NCBI GenBank assembly: GCA_910586445.1
Contig: CAJUHV010000055.1
Location: forward strand, 1-26,626
Origin: an uncultured Eubacterium sp.
GTDB taxonomy: Bacteria > Bacillota > Clostridia > Lachnospirales > Lachnospiraceae
DNA: 26,626 bases
Direction: 5' to 3'
Shown here: positions 1-8,367 of the stretch, piece after piece
How the letters are laid out: the number at the start of each line of letters is the position of its first letter
How positions within the stretch are numbered: the first letter of the stretch is position 1
Notes under the pieces: generated by a model
The model's database searches: none
Told to the model about the DNA's origin: nothing
What the model saw: only the letters and a program-made list of their open reading frames with translations
Made by a program: the position numbers and the translations under genes

Positions 1-132
1 TAATCAACATAGCCCGCTATGCCTCATAAATTTGGGATAAATTCTCCACCAAGTATGAAGCACATCTCACGGAAAGCATTTTTCAAACACGCTCTAGAGC
101 GCAGGAAAAGCTGGAATAAATAAAAAGCCGGC

Positions 133-161
133 TTTACACAATTTCATATTTTTGGTATGAT
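133..161 (+). promoter_or_regulatory. Predicted sigma-A promoter of the signalling operon
   Basis: TTTACA (133-138) and TATGAT (156-161) are separated by 17 bases. A TG lies one base before the -10, giving an extended -10. The -35 overlaps a perfect 12-bp palindrome, AAAGCCGGCTTT (124-135). A second perfect 12-bp palindrome, CGCTCTAGAGCG, lies at 90-101. Either palindrome could bind a dimeric regulator; that is inference. Transcription would start near 168, about 110 bases before the first gene. Confidence 0.65.
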
Positions 162-179
162 AGAGTCATATGTAACGAG

Positions 180-215
180 TTCCCGCTGCTGCATGCGTTA
201 CTGCAGCAGCGGGAA
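180..215 (+). other. Perfect 14-bp leader hairpin upstream of the response regulator
   Basis: Arms TTCCCGCTGCTGCA (180-193) and its exact complement (202-215) enclose an 8-base loop. Only TTTAG follows, so it is a poor intrinsic terminator by itself. It begins about 12 bases after the predicted transcription start. It could be an attenuator, a 5'-end RNA stabiliser or the terminator of a gene outside the window; position favours a leader role. Confidence 0.6.
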
Positions 216-276
216 TTTAGTGCTGCCAGAAAACAGCTTATGTGCAAAGACAGATCAGAATTATAGGAGGGTAAGG

Positions 277-1344
277 ATGGAGACTATGAGTTCACAAAAA
301 CCACGTATTTTGATTGTAGATGACGTAGAAGCGAACCGTTTTATTTTAAGAAATATCATTGTAGATATGGGCTTTCAGCCGGTTCTTGCAGAAAACGGGG
401 TACAGGCTTTGAAAGTTTTTCCCAGATGCAGCCCGCAGCTGGTCTTGCTGGATGTCGCCATGCCGGAGATGGACGGATTTGAATTCTGTAAAATCGTAAA
501 GGAAAATCCGAATACGCGTGATGTGCCGATTATTTTTATCTCTGCTTTTATAGATGCACGGGATATCGTAAAAGGCTTTCAAATGGGATGCGAGGATTAT
601 ATTACAAAGCCGTTTATACCGGAAGTAGTCAAAGCACGTGTCGGGGTACATCTAAAGCTGTCTGAGGCAACAAAGGATTTATCGGAGATTAACCGCCGCC
701 TGCAGGTATCTGTAGACGAGCAGCTCCAGCAGATGGAGCAGGAGAAAAAAAGCGTGCTTTATGCGCTGGCAAATGTAGCCGGGGAGAATTCCTGCTATGA
801 AAAAACACATCTGGAGCGCATGGGGAAAAACTGCCAGACCCTGGCACAGGCAATGCAGCTGTCCGAGAGATATGAGCATATTATATCAGACACTTTTGTA
901 GAGGCAATCGGCCTGGCAGCCCCGCTGTGTGACATCGGCAATATGGCGGTACCGATGGATATACTTCAGAAGCAGTCTGCGCTGACGCCGGATGAAATAG
1001 AGGTTATGAAGCGCCATACGGTGATCGGTGCAGGATTATTGGAAGATATTAATTTTAAGGAAGATTATAACGAGTTTATGCAGATGGCTATAGAGATTGC
1101 CCGCAGCCACCATGAACACTGGGACGGCAGCGGCTATCCGTCCGGCATAAGCGGCGAACAGATTCCGCTGTCTGCACAGATTGTGTCGATTGTGAATACA
1201 TACTGCGCGCTGACGGAGAAGAGGACTTACCGGAAGGCTTATACGATGGAAGAAGCCTCAGAGGTTATGCGTAGAGACGCGGGCACGAAGTATAATGCAT
1301 ATATATATGAAATATTTACGAAGATATCCAGACAGATGATTTAG
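277..1344 (+). CDS. Response regulator: receiver plus degenerate HD-GYP domain
   Basis: A 355-residue protein starting at ATG 277, chosen because TAGGAGGG ends a few bases before it; an in-frame upstream ATG at 157 lacks a ribosome binding site and overlaps the promoter and hairpin. Residues about 10-125 form a CheY-like receiver with phospho-acceptor D59 in VLLDVAMPEMDG. A short helical linker follows, then an HD-GYP-type domain (about 160-350) with the HHEHWDGSGYP signature (H278, H279) and the KRHTVIGAG histidine (H247). HD-GYP proteins hydrolyse cyclic di-GMP. Here the usual LHDIGK reads LCDIGN (C218), and the DxxDAL segment reads NTYCAL (N307, C310), so two expected metal ligands are missing. 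It may be a non-catalytic output or have altered metal use. It heads an operon with two hybrid kinases and is probably their phosphorylation target. Confidence 0.88.
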   Translation: METMSSQKPRILIVDDVEANRFILRNIIVDMGFQPVLAENGVQALKVFPRCSPQLVLLDVAMPEMDGFEFCKIVKENPNTRDVPIIFISAFIDARDIVKGFQMGCEDYITKPFIPEVVKARVGVHLKLSEATKDLSEINRRLQVSVDEQLQQMEQEKKSVLYALANVAGENSCYEKTHLERMGKNCQTLAQAMQLSERYEHIISDTFVEAIGLAAPLCDIGNMAVPMDILQKQSALTPDEIEVMKRHTVIGAGLLEDINFKEDYNEFMQMAIEIARSHHEHWDGSGYPSGISGEQIPLSAQIVSIVNTYCALTEKRTYRKAYTMEEASEVMRRDAGTKYNAYIYEIFTKISRQMI

Positions 1345-1364
1345 GGAAAGCATGATGACAGGAA

Positions 1365-4193
1365 ATGGGGGATAGCAGCAGAATGAGTCAGGTGGGAGTT
1401 CGAATAAAAACAGAGCGTCATGTAATGCTGTTTTATTGTTTTTACTGTGTCCTGCTTACAATTGTTACGATTCACGGCAGATGGCCGGTGTGGCTTGCAG
1501 TAGTCATGGATATGAGCTGGATCATCGGTCTGGTCATGCAGCTGGCAGGGTTTCGGGATTATCAGTTTCGGGCATATTTTACCGCAGTACTGATGCAGAG
1601 CAATCTGGTCATGTGGTCAGTGTGTGCTGCAAGCCTGACTACGACAATGCCTGTGCTGGCAGCACTGACGGTGGCGATTGGATTATACGGGATACCGGAA
1701 ATGATCTATATATCGGCTGCATGTGCAACATTTTTAAACTGTTATCATATATTGATCGCGCATACCGTAGACCTTGGGGCCGGGAATATGGCAGCACAGA
1801 CAATTATGGAAGTCGTATCGGTATATCTTATCGCATATGTGATATACAGCCTGAACAAAAAGCAGCTGCTTGACAGCAGGAAACAGCTGGATGTGATTGA
1901 GTCGTTAAAAGATGCAGAACGCAGCAAGGATGATTTTCTGGCAAATATCAGCCATGAGATCCGCACGCCGATCAATACGATCTGCGGGATGAGTGAAATT
2001 GTGCTGCGCGAGGATTTAAACGATACTGTACGCTCAGATGTATTCAGCATACAGACCGCAGGACGCAGCCTGCTGTCTATAGTCAGTGACGTCTTGGATT
2101 TTTCGGAGCTGCAGTCTGGCAAGATGTCGCTGGCACAGGAGAATTATAATATCACGTCTACAGTAAATGACCTGATTAATATGGCTGCGGCACGCAGGAG
2201 CGGAAAGAAAATCGAGCTGGTAGTGGATTGTGACGCCGGCCTTCCGAGCGGCCTGTATGGAGATGAGCAGAAAATCCGAAGGGTTATTATGAATCTGGTA
2301 GACAATGCATTGAAATTTACGGCGGAAGGCGGCGTGAGCATTGTAATCAGCTGCCGCAGGACGGACTATGGGATCAATCTGATTATCTGCGTCAAGGATA
2401 CGGGACTTGGAATAAACGAGGAATGCCAGGAGAAGCTTTTTACAAGATTTAACCAGGCAGATGCAAGGCGCAACCGCCAGGAGAGCGGGATCGGGCTGGG
2501 GCTTGCCATTTCTCAGGCTATGGTCGATAAGATGGGCGGATTTATTATGGTATCCAGCAAGCCCGGCAGGGGCAGTGAATTTCAGGTCGTAATACCGCAG
2601 AAAGTGACGGATGATACGCCGATAGCAGCAGTACGCGATCCAAAGCGGCTGCATGTGGCAGTCTATATCGATATGGAGCAGTTTGACCGTGTGGAAATCC
2701 GTGATGAGTATGGCAGGATTATCCGGCATATGATAGACCAGCTGAATGTAAAGAGCCATTTCTGCCAAAATCTGGCAGAATTAAAACAGCGGGCAGAACG
2801 TGAGATCTATACGCATATTTTTATCAGCATTGCAGAATATGAAGAAGGCAGGGAATTTTTTGACCAGATGTCCGAGGTGTCAAGGGTCATTGTGATCATT
2901 GACAGAGAAGACGAGGCAAGGATCTTAAATACAAGAATTTTACGATTGTATAAACCGCTGTTCGTCCTGCCGATTGTCATGCTGTTAAATGAAGATAGGA
3001 TTATTCCGAATGACAGAGGGAACGAAAGCCCGCGCGGCGGGTTTATAGCACCGGATACGAATGTGCTGGCGGTAGATGACAGCCGGATGAACCTGCGCGT
3101 ACTGGAGGGGCTGCTGGAGCCGTATAAAATCAAAATGTCCGCAGCCGCCAGCGGTGCAGAAGCACTGGAGAAAATAGAAACGATGAAGTATGATTTTATT
3201 TTTATGGATCATATGATGCCTGAGATGGACGGAATTGAGACTATGCGCCGGATACGCCAGAAACAGGGAAATTATTTTAAGAACATACCGATTATCGCGC
3301 TGACTGCAAATGCGATCGGCGGAATGCGGGAAGTATTTCTGGCAGAGGGATTTCAGGATTTTATGGCAAAGCCGATCGAGCTGTCTGTACTGGAACGCGT
3401 GCTCAAGCGCAACCTGCCGCAGGAGAAGATCCGCTGCATACAAAAATCAAGTCCTGGGCACGGCACTGCACAGTCTGGGACAGAACATGACGGGACAGAG
3501 CCTGCCACAAAGCGGACAGAGCAGCATACGGATCTGCCGAAGGATTATTTTAATGAGCAGATGGGGATTCACTACTGTGGAGGAGTAGAAAATTATATTG
3601 AAGTTTTACAATTGACCAGCAGGGGCGGGCAGGAAAATAAGGAGGCAATCCAAAGATACTATGACATGCAGGATTGGAAAAATTATACGATCTATGTCCA
3701 TGCGCTCAAGAGCAGCATGCTCAATATCGGTGCGGAGCATCTGTCAGCCATGGCAAAAGAGCTGGAATATGCAGGCAAGCGGAATGATACAGCGTATATA
3801 TACAGCCGGCATGACAGCATGATGGATGAATATGCCAGAATGCTGCGGATCATGCGTGAGAGCAGAACGATTTATCCAGAACCTGAGGGGGAAATAGAAT
3901 CAAAGCTTAATATAATGCAGGTCGGACAGCCTAAAGAAGGGTATGAGGAAGGGCATAAGCATAAAGAGAAAGAACTAGACAGCATGCAGCTGGAGCAGTA
4001 TATCAGCGAGTTTGAGGAGGCAGCATTTGCACTGGATGAAGAGGCAATGGCAAAACTGGCAGGAGACCTTATGCGGCACAGCTGGCGCGGGCAGCCCCTC
4101 AAAGAAACGATGGATATCGTCATGCGTAAAATAAGCATGTCTGATTATATATCTGCGAGTGAAGTTATATTGAGATTAAAAGATTGGGGATAG
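1365..4193 (+). CDS. Hybrid histidine kinase: 6 TM, HisKA, HATPase, pseudo-receiver, receiver, Hpt
   Basis: A 942-residue membrane sensor kinase, 20 bases after the response regulator stop. About six hydrophobic helices span residues 19-162, with no obvious extracellular sensor domain. The H-box ANISHEIRTP carries H197. The ATP-binding domain has N-box NLVDNALKFT, G1 DTGLGI and G2 GIGLGLAI. Residues about 430-540 look like a receiver without its acidic pocket. A complete receiver follows with D615 in FIFMDHMMPEMDG and the conserved lysine in MAKP. A histidine phosphotransfer domain holds HALKSS (H779). The last 70 or so residues are helical and unrecognised. The layout allows an internal relay from H197 to D615 to H779 and out to a separate regulator. 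An alternative start is ATG 1383; neither start has a strong ribosome binding site. Confidence 0.9.
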   Translation: MGDSSRMSQVGVRIKTERHVMLFYCFYCVLLTIVTIHGRWPVWLAVVMDMSWIIGLVMQLAGFRDYQFRAYFTAVLMQSNLVMWSVCAASLTTTMPVLAALTVAIGLYGIPEMIYISAACATFLNCYHILIAHTVDLGAGNMAAQTIMEVVSVYLIAYVIYSLNKKQLLDSRKQLDVIESLKDAERSKDDFLANISHEIRTPINTICGMSEIVLREDLNDTVRSDVFSIQTAGRSLLSIVSDVLDFSELQSGKMSLAQENYNITSTVNDLINMAAARRSGKKIELVVDCDAGLPSGLYGDEQKIRRVIMNLVDNALKFTAEGGVSIVISCRRTDYGINLIICVKDTGLGINEECQEKLFTRFNQADARRNRQESGIGLGLAISQAMVDKMGGFIMVSSKPGRGSEFQVVIPQKVTDDTPIAAVRDPKRLHVAVYIDMEQFDRVEIRDEYGRIIRHMIDQLNVKSHFCQNLAELKQRAEREIYTHIFISIAEYEEGREFFDQMSEVSRVIVIIDREDEARILNTRILRLYKPLFVLPIVMLLNEDRIIPNDRGNESPRGGFIAPDTNVLAVDDSRMNLRVLEGLLEPYKIKMSAAASGAEALEKIETMKYDFIFMDHMMPEMDGIETMRRIRQKQGNYFKNIPIIALTANAIGGMREVFLAEGFQDFMAKPIELSVLERVLKRNLPQEKIRCIQKSSPGHGTAQSGTEHDGTEPATKRTEQHTDLPKDYFNEQMGIHYCGGVENYIEVLQLTSRGGQENKEAIQRYYDMQDWKNYTIYVHALKSSMLNIGAEHLSAMAKELEYAGKRNDTAYIYSRHDSMMDEYARMLRIMRESRTIYPEPEGEIESKLNIMQVGQPKEGYEEGHKHKEKELDSMQLEQYISEFEEAAFALDEEAMAKLAGDLMRHSWRGQPLKETMDIVMRKISMSDYISASEVILRLKDWG

Positions 4194-4198
4194 AGGGC

Positions 4199-6937
4199 AT
4201 GCGTGAAAAGTTAGATAAATTGTTCCGTGGAGAGGAGATTGCGTTAAAAGAACAGTTTTTCCGGCTGATACTGGTAGTAGGGCTGCTGGTATCCGTTATT
4301 GCGATATTTGCGGGACTTGTATTAGAAAATGCGTTTGCCAATGCGATTCCGCTCTGTGTGCTGGTATGTGTCATCCTTGCAGCGTCAGTTGCTACATTTA
4401 AGTATCATAAGATTGATTTTGCAGCGGCGCTGTTTGGCGTGCTGATTATCTGTGTGATCTTTCCGCTGATGTTTTTTGTCAGCGGGGGGATACACGGCGG
4501 TGCTGCTGTCTGGTTTGTGCTGGGGCTCTTATATCTTTTTTTGATGTTTGAAGGGAAAAAGCTGTTTGTTTTTTTAGCGGTTGCCATAGTGGTAGATATT
4601 GTGACTTATGTATCTGCCTATCATCATGGCGATCTGATCATAGAGCTTGGCTCAAAGGCGCAGGTGTATTATGATTCGCTGTTTGCCGTAATGGCAGTAG
4701 GCATTGCGGTGGGCTTTATACTGCGTTATCAGGTCAGGCTGTACGAACAGGAGCGGCAGCTGACACTCAGGCAGAAGGAGGAAATCGAGCAGATCAGTAA
4801 GTCAAAGGAAGCGTTTTTTACAAATATGAGCCATGAGATCCGTACGCCGATCAATACGATTATAGGATTAAACGAGATGATACTGCGCGAGGATATTTCG
4901 GACGAGGTGGCAGAGGATGCGGTCAATGTAAAAAATGCCAGCAGGATGCTGCTGACACTGATCAATGATATTTTGGATTTTTCGCAGCTGGAGAGCGGGC
5001 GAATGGCAGTTGTGCCTGTAGAGTACAGTACAAAAGATCTGTTTAGTGAAGTCGTAGACCTGATGCAGCCGCGCATGAAGCAGAAAAATCTGGATTTTTA
5101 TATTAATATCGACAGCGGGCTGCCCGCAAGGCTGATGGGGGATGACGTGCGCATAAAGCAGGTGCTGGTCAATATATTGACAAATGCGGTAAAGTATACG
5201 CAGGAAGGCTCCGTAACGCTCAGCGTGCAGGGAGAGGCTGTTAATGACAGCACGCAGCGGCTGACGATTTCTGTGTCGGATACCGGGATCGGCATAAAAA
5301 AAGAAGATCTAAAGACACTGTATGATTATTTTAAGCGCATAGACTTAGAGCACAATCGAAAAATAGAAGGCAGCGGGCTGGGACTTGCCATAACAAATGA
5401 GCTGGTCAATATGATGGGCGGAAGGATTACGGTAGACAGCATATATAAAAGAGGAGCTGTTTTTACGGTCATCTTAGACCAGCAGATTGTAAACCCAAAA
5501 CCGATCGGCAGAATGGATTATCTGGAAAAGCGGCATGACTGGGGACGGGGATATTATAAGCAGAGCTTTGAAGCACCTATGGCAAGGATACTGGTCGTGG
5601 ATGATAATGAAGCAAACCTGATGGTGGCAAGGAAGCTGCTGCGGGCGACAAAGGTACAGATTGATCAGGCTTTAAACGGTGAGCAGTGTCTGGACTGGAC
5701 GAAGAAAAAGACCTACCATGTGATACTGATGGACAGCATGATGCCCGATATGGACGGCATACAGACGCTGAAGGAAGTACGGAAACAGGAAAACGGGCTG
5801 TGCCGCCAGACGCCGATGATCGTGCTGACCGCTGATGCCACGTCAGGAGACGAGCAAAGATATATTGACATTGGTTTTGATGGCTATCTGGCAAAGCCGG
5901 TAGAAGGCAGCCGGCTGGAGGCGGAGATTTTAAAATTCCTGCCGGATGAGGTAGTTGAGTATCAGATGAATGCGGAAGAACACCGCATAGCAGCTGCCGG
6001 CGCACAGTTTATTAGGAACCGCAGGCGTAAAAAGATACAGATTTCAGCCGACTGCCTCTGTGATCTGACAAAGGAGTATGTCGAGCGTTATGATATAAAA
6101 GTCATGTACCAGTATATCGAAACGGAAAAAGGCAGTTTCCGAGATACAAAAGAAATCGATACGAATAATCTGGTACGCCATTTATCCGGCAGTAACGGCA
6201 TGGTACGTGTCAGGAGCGCGTCTGTGGAAGAATATGAGACGTTTTATGCGGAGGCGCTGACGCAGGCCGAGGAAATGATTCATATATCGATTGCCTCAAG
6301 GACAGGCCAGGGCTATAAGCATGCGGTTGCTGCGGCAGAAGGGTTTGACCACGTACATGTCATCGATACCGGGCATATTTCCTGCGGCGAGGGGCTGCTT
6401 GTGCTGATTGCCGCGGATATGGTGCACAGAGGCTGTAAGAGCGTCGATGAAGTATGCAGGGAGCTTGAGCGGGCAAAGCATTTTGTGGAAAGCAGCTTTC
6501 TGCTGCCCGATGTCCAGCGTTTTTACGAGGCAGGCTATACAGGCCGGATATCTGCGGCATTGATTAAGCACATTGGCATGTATCCGGTGCTGCACACGAG
6601 AAAAAGCAGGCTGAAAATATGCGGCTTTTGCTGCGGGGAGTTCGAACATGCAAAGAAACGGTATATTCGCAGCAGGCTGTGGAGAAAGAGCCGGATCGAT
6701 GAGCGTGTGGTGTTTATCGTGCATGCAGGCTGCAGTGTGAGGGAGCAGCGGGAGTTTGTAGAAGAGGTATTAAAGTATGTGCCGTTTGAAAAAGTAATCG
6801 TGCAGAAAGTATCCGTAGCCTGTGCAAGCAGTGCCGGGCTTGGCACTATGGGGCTTGCGTACCTGACAAAGGCAAAAGGAAAGACGTATGACGGCATAGC
6901 AGCGGGCAGTGTGAATAATATTGCAGAAAGGGAGTAG
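4199..6937 (+). CDS. Hybrid histidine kinase fused to a C-terminal DegV/FakB-like domain
   Basis: A 912-residue protein starting at ATG 4199, five bases past the preceding stop; an in-frame TTG at 4184 inside the upstream gene is less likely. About six membrane helices lie in residues 20-180. HisKA has MSHEIRTP with H212, and the HATPase has NILTNAVKYT, DTGIGI and GSGLGLAI. A receiver follows with D512 in VILMDSMMPDMDG. Residues about 610-905 match the DegV fold pattern: ISADCLCDLT at its start, VIDTGHISCGEGLLV in the middle, and YTGRISAALI for the usual GGRI segment. DegV/FakB proteins bind a fatty acid and present it to FakA. The head-group motifs differ here: TSxPS reads VRSAS, SSxLSGTY reads ASRTGQGY, and HxGPG reads SAGLG. 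There is no Hpt. Ligand and output are unknown; a hotdog thioesterase follows eight bases later. Confidence 0.88.
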   Translation: MREKLDKLFRGEEIALKEQFFRLILVVGLLVSVIAIFAGLVLENAFANAIPLCVLVCVILAASVATFKYHKIDFAAALFGVLIICVIFPLMFFVSGGIHGGAAVWFVLGLLYLFLMFEGKKLFVFLAVAIVVDIVTYVSAYHHGDLIIELGSKAQVYYDSLFAVMAVGIAVGFILRYQVRLYEQERQLTLRQKEEIEQISKSKEAFFTNMSHEIRTPINTIIGLNEMILREDISDEVAEDAVNVKNASRMLLTLINDILDFSQLESGRMAVVPVEYSTKDLFSEVVDLMQPRMKQKNLDFYINIDSGLPARLMGDDVRIKQVLVNILTNAVKYTQEGSVTLSVQGEAVNDSTQRLTISVSDTGIGIKKEDLKTLYDYFKRIDLEHNRKIEGSGLGLAITNELVNMMGGRITVDSIYKRGAVFTVILDQQIVNPKPIGRMDYLEKRHDWGRGYYKQSFEAPMARILVVDDNEANLMVARKLLRATKVQIDQALNGEQCLDWTKKKTYHVILMDSMMPDMDGIQTLKEVRKQENGLCRQTPMIVLTADATSGDEQRYIDIGFDGYLAKPVEGSRLEAEILKFLPDEVVEYQMNAEEHRIAAAGAQFIRNRRRKKIQISADCLCDLTKEYVERYDIKVMYQYIETEKGSFRDTKEIDTNNLVRHLSGSNGMVRVRSASVEEYETFYAEALTQAEEMIHISIASRTGQGYKHAVAAAEGFDHVHVIDTGHISCGEGLLVLIAADMVHRGCKSVDEVCRELERAKHFVESSFLLPDVQRFYEAGYTGRISAALIKHIGMYPVLHTRKSRLKICGFCCGEFEHAKKRYIRSRLWRKSRIDERVVFIVHAGCSVREQREFVEEVLKYVPFEKVIVQKVSVACASSAGLGTMGLAYLTKAKGKTYDGIAAGSVNNIAERE

Positions 6938-6944
6938 GCATACC

Positions 6945-7388
6945 ATGCAGGAACAAAAAGCAGCATTATTAGATATAAAGCCGGAAGAAATTATAAAGCG
7001 GAATCCGTTTGCAGCGTATATCGGCATTGAGCTATTGGAAGTGCTGCCGGGACATGCGCGTGCGCGGATCGCTTTAGAGCAGCACCACGAAAATATTTAC
7101 GGGGGAGTACACGGCGGATGTGCGTTTTCACTGGCAGATACGCTGGCAGGGATTGCCGCGGCCTCGTATGGAGGTGCCGTAACGACAGTGGATGCCTCCA
7201 TAAACTATCTGCGTCCGGTTATGGGCAGTAAAAATCTGTACTGTGCGGCTGATGTCATACGAAAAGGTACGAAAATATCAGTCATCCGTACAGAGCTTAC
7301 GAATGATGAAGGGATGCTGCTGATTGACGGCAGCTTTACGTACTACCATTTACCGCAGAGTGACGGCAGCCGTCTGGCAAAATATTAA
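6945..7388 (+). CDS. PaaI-type hotdog-fold acyl-CoA thioesterase
   Basis: A 147-residue protein with the hotdog thioesterase pattern: NPFAAYIGIELLEV near the start, HGGCAFSLADTLAGIAA around the central helix and TTVDASINYLRPV in the following strands. Such enzymes hydrolyse the thioester of small or aromatic acyl-CoAs in the cytoplasm and work as dimers or tetramers. ATG 6945 is preferred because AAAGGGAG lies about ten bases before it; the in-frame TTG 6921 overlaps the kinase gene. Only seven bases separate it from the DegV-fused kinase, so the two are almost certainly co-transcribed. The substrate cannot be read from the sequence. Its position after a DegV-like domain hints at acyl metabolism, which is inference. 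Confidence 0.85.
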   Translation: MQEQKAALLDIKPEEIIKRNPFAAYIGIELLEVLPGHARARIALEQHHENIYGGVHGGCAFSLADTLAGIAAASYGGAVTTVDASINYLRPVMGSKNLYCAADVIRKGTKISVIRTELTNDEGMLLIDGSFTYYHLPQSDGSRLAKY

Positions 7389-7445
7389 TTAGCCGCAGGA
7401 ACTACTATATAGTTATAAATATATCAAAAAAGGAGAGAGATTAAG

Positions 7446-7823
7446 ATGAAAGCAGTAGAAACAGAAAAAGCGCCCGGAGCAATCGGGCCGTATTCACAGG
7501 GAATGACCGTAAACGGCGTGGTTTATACATCCGGCCAGATTCCGGTCAATCCGGAAAACGGAGAGATTCCAGAAGGGATTACAGCACAGACAGAGCAGAG
7601 CTGTAAAAATATCGGGGCTATCCTGCAGGCCGCAGGAGCTGGTTATGAGCAGGTATTTAAAACGACCTGTTTTCTGGCTGATATGGATGATTTTGCAGCG
7701 TTTAATGAAGTGTATGCGAAATACTTTGTATCCAGGCCGGCCAGAAGCTGCGTAGCGGTAAAGGCACTGCCGAAAGGTGTGTTATGCGAGATTGAGGCAG
7801 CTGCTGTTTTAGAAAGCGTATAA
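7446..7823 (+). CDS. ridA: RidA family reactive enamine/imine deaminase
   Basis: A 125-residue protein, the usual length for the RidA/YjgF/UK114 family. Characteristic segments are GAIGPYSQGM, the SGQIPVNPENG loop, FLADMDDF, the PARSCVAV segment carrying the conserved arginine and CEIEAAAV with the conserved glutamate. RidA trimers hydrolyse 2-aminoacrylate and related enamines released by PLP enzymes such as serine/threonine dehydratases, protecting other PLP enzymes. AAAGGAGAGAG precedes ATG 7446. It is the last gene before a strong terminator and may share the signalling transcript, though 57 AT-rich bases separate it from the thioesterase gene and could hold its own promoter. Confidence 0.95.
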   Translation: MKAVETEKAPGAIGPYSQGMTVNGVVYTSGQIPVNPENGEIPEGITAQTEQSCKNIGAILQAAGAGYEQVFKTTCFLADMDDFAAFNEVYAKYFVSRPARSCVAVKALPKGVLCEIEAAAVLESV

Positions 7824-7834
7824 GGCTGCGGCTT

Positions 7835-7882
7835 TTCGGCCTGCCGGGAATATTGTGCCCGGCAGGCCGAAGCTGTCTTTTT
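7835..7882 (+). terminator. Intrinsic terminator after ridA
   Basis: A perfect 14-bp stem, TTCGGCCTGCCGGG (7835-7848) with its complement at 7858-7871, has a 9-base loop. It is followed within a few bases by TCTTTTT. The reverse strand has no matching T run, so it acts mainly on the plus strand. Confidence 0.85.
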
Positions 7883-8228
7883 AATCATAAAAATGTCCTT
7901 TGTGAAAATTTTCATTTCCCAGTTTTTTTGCTGTCAGGCGGAACATAATGCAGCCGTCCGGGCAGACAATTTCTTTTGTGTATTTTCCGCTGCCGCCGAG
8001 GTTTTCCAAATCGCCCCCGCTTCTTACTGCCTCCATAATAGGAAACATAATCATCATGACTTTGGAGCATATGCCCTGGCCGTCTGTATTTACCGGACAG
8101 CCATACGTACATGTATATTTGTCACCGATTTCTTCTCCATTTCGGCAGTATCGTTCTGTATGGCTGCCGCGCAGAAATGCGGCAACTTCGATTTCAAATT
8201 CGTATTCCTCATCATACCATTTTTTCAT
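7881..8228 (-). CDS. TIGR04076 family cysteine-containing small protein
   Basis: A 115-residue protein with the features of TIGR04076, a small family of unknown function common in anaerobes. It has an N-terminal strand region (YEFEIEVAAF), a glycine and cysteine rich middle (CTYGCPVNTDGQGICSKVM), a helical FPIMEAVRSGGDLE segment and the terminal IVCPDGCIMFRLT block. Six cysteines (residues C28, C40, C44, C54, C89 and C93 approximately) could bind metal; that is inference. AAGGAGGA sits six bases before the ATG at 8228. It stands alone, divergent from the MATE gene, with a likely extended -10 promoter near 8288. Confidence 0.8.
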   Translation of the reverse strand: MKKWYDEEYEFEIEVAAFLRGSHTERYCRNGEEIGDKYTCTYGCPVNTDGQGICSKVMMIMFPIMEAVRSGGDLENLGGSGKYTKEIVCPDGCIMFRLTAKKLGNENFHKGHFYD

Positions 8229-8287
8229 ATTTTCCTCCTTGCCAGATGTGCCGGCTCAAAAACAGGATAACAGTTCCTTATGTGCTG

Positions 8288-8296
8288 ATTATACCA
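8288..8296 (-). promoter_or_regulatory. Extended -10 element for the TIGR04076 gene
   Basis: On the minus strand the sequence reads TGGTATAAT, a consensus -10 with an extended TG. No clear -35 lies 16-18 bases upstream, which extended -10 promoters tolerate. It is about 60 bases before the gene start. Confidence 0.5.
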
Positions 8297-8367
8297 CTTA
8301 GGAAGGGTGAATGCCAGCGTAATCTTTATGGGAACCGGGCTGGTCATACATGGGAGAGCAGTGTGTA

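Noticed and set aside
157..276. N-terminal extension of the response regulator from ATG 157
   Set aside because: It would be encoded by the -10 element and leader hairpin; a strong binding site precedes ATG 277, where the receiver domain begins.
2034..2768. A 244-residue open frame on the minus strand
   Set aside because: It lies entirely opposite the HisKA/ATPase coding region, has no ribosome binding site and no recognisable domain; the plus-strand gene explains the bases.
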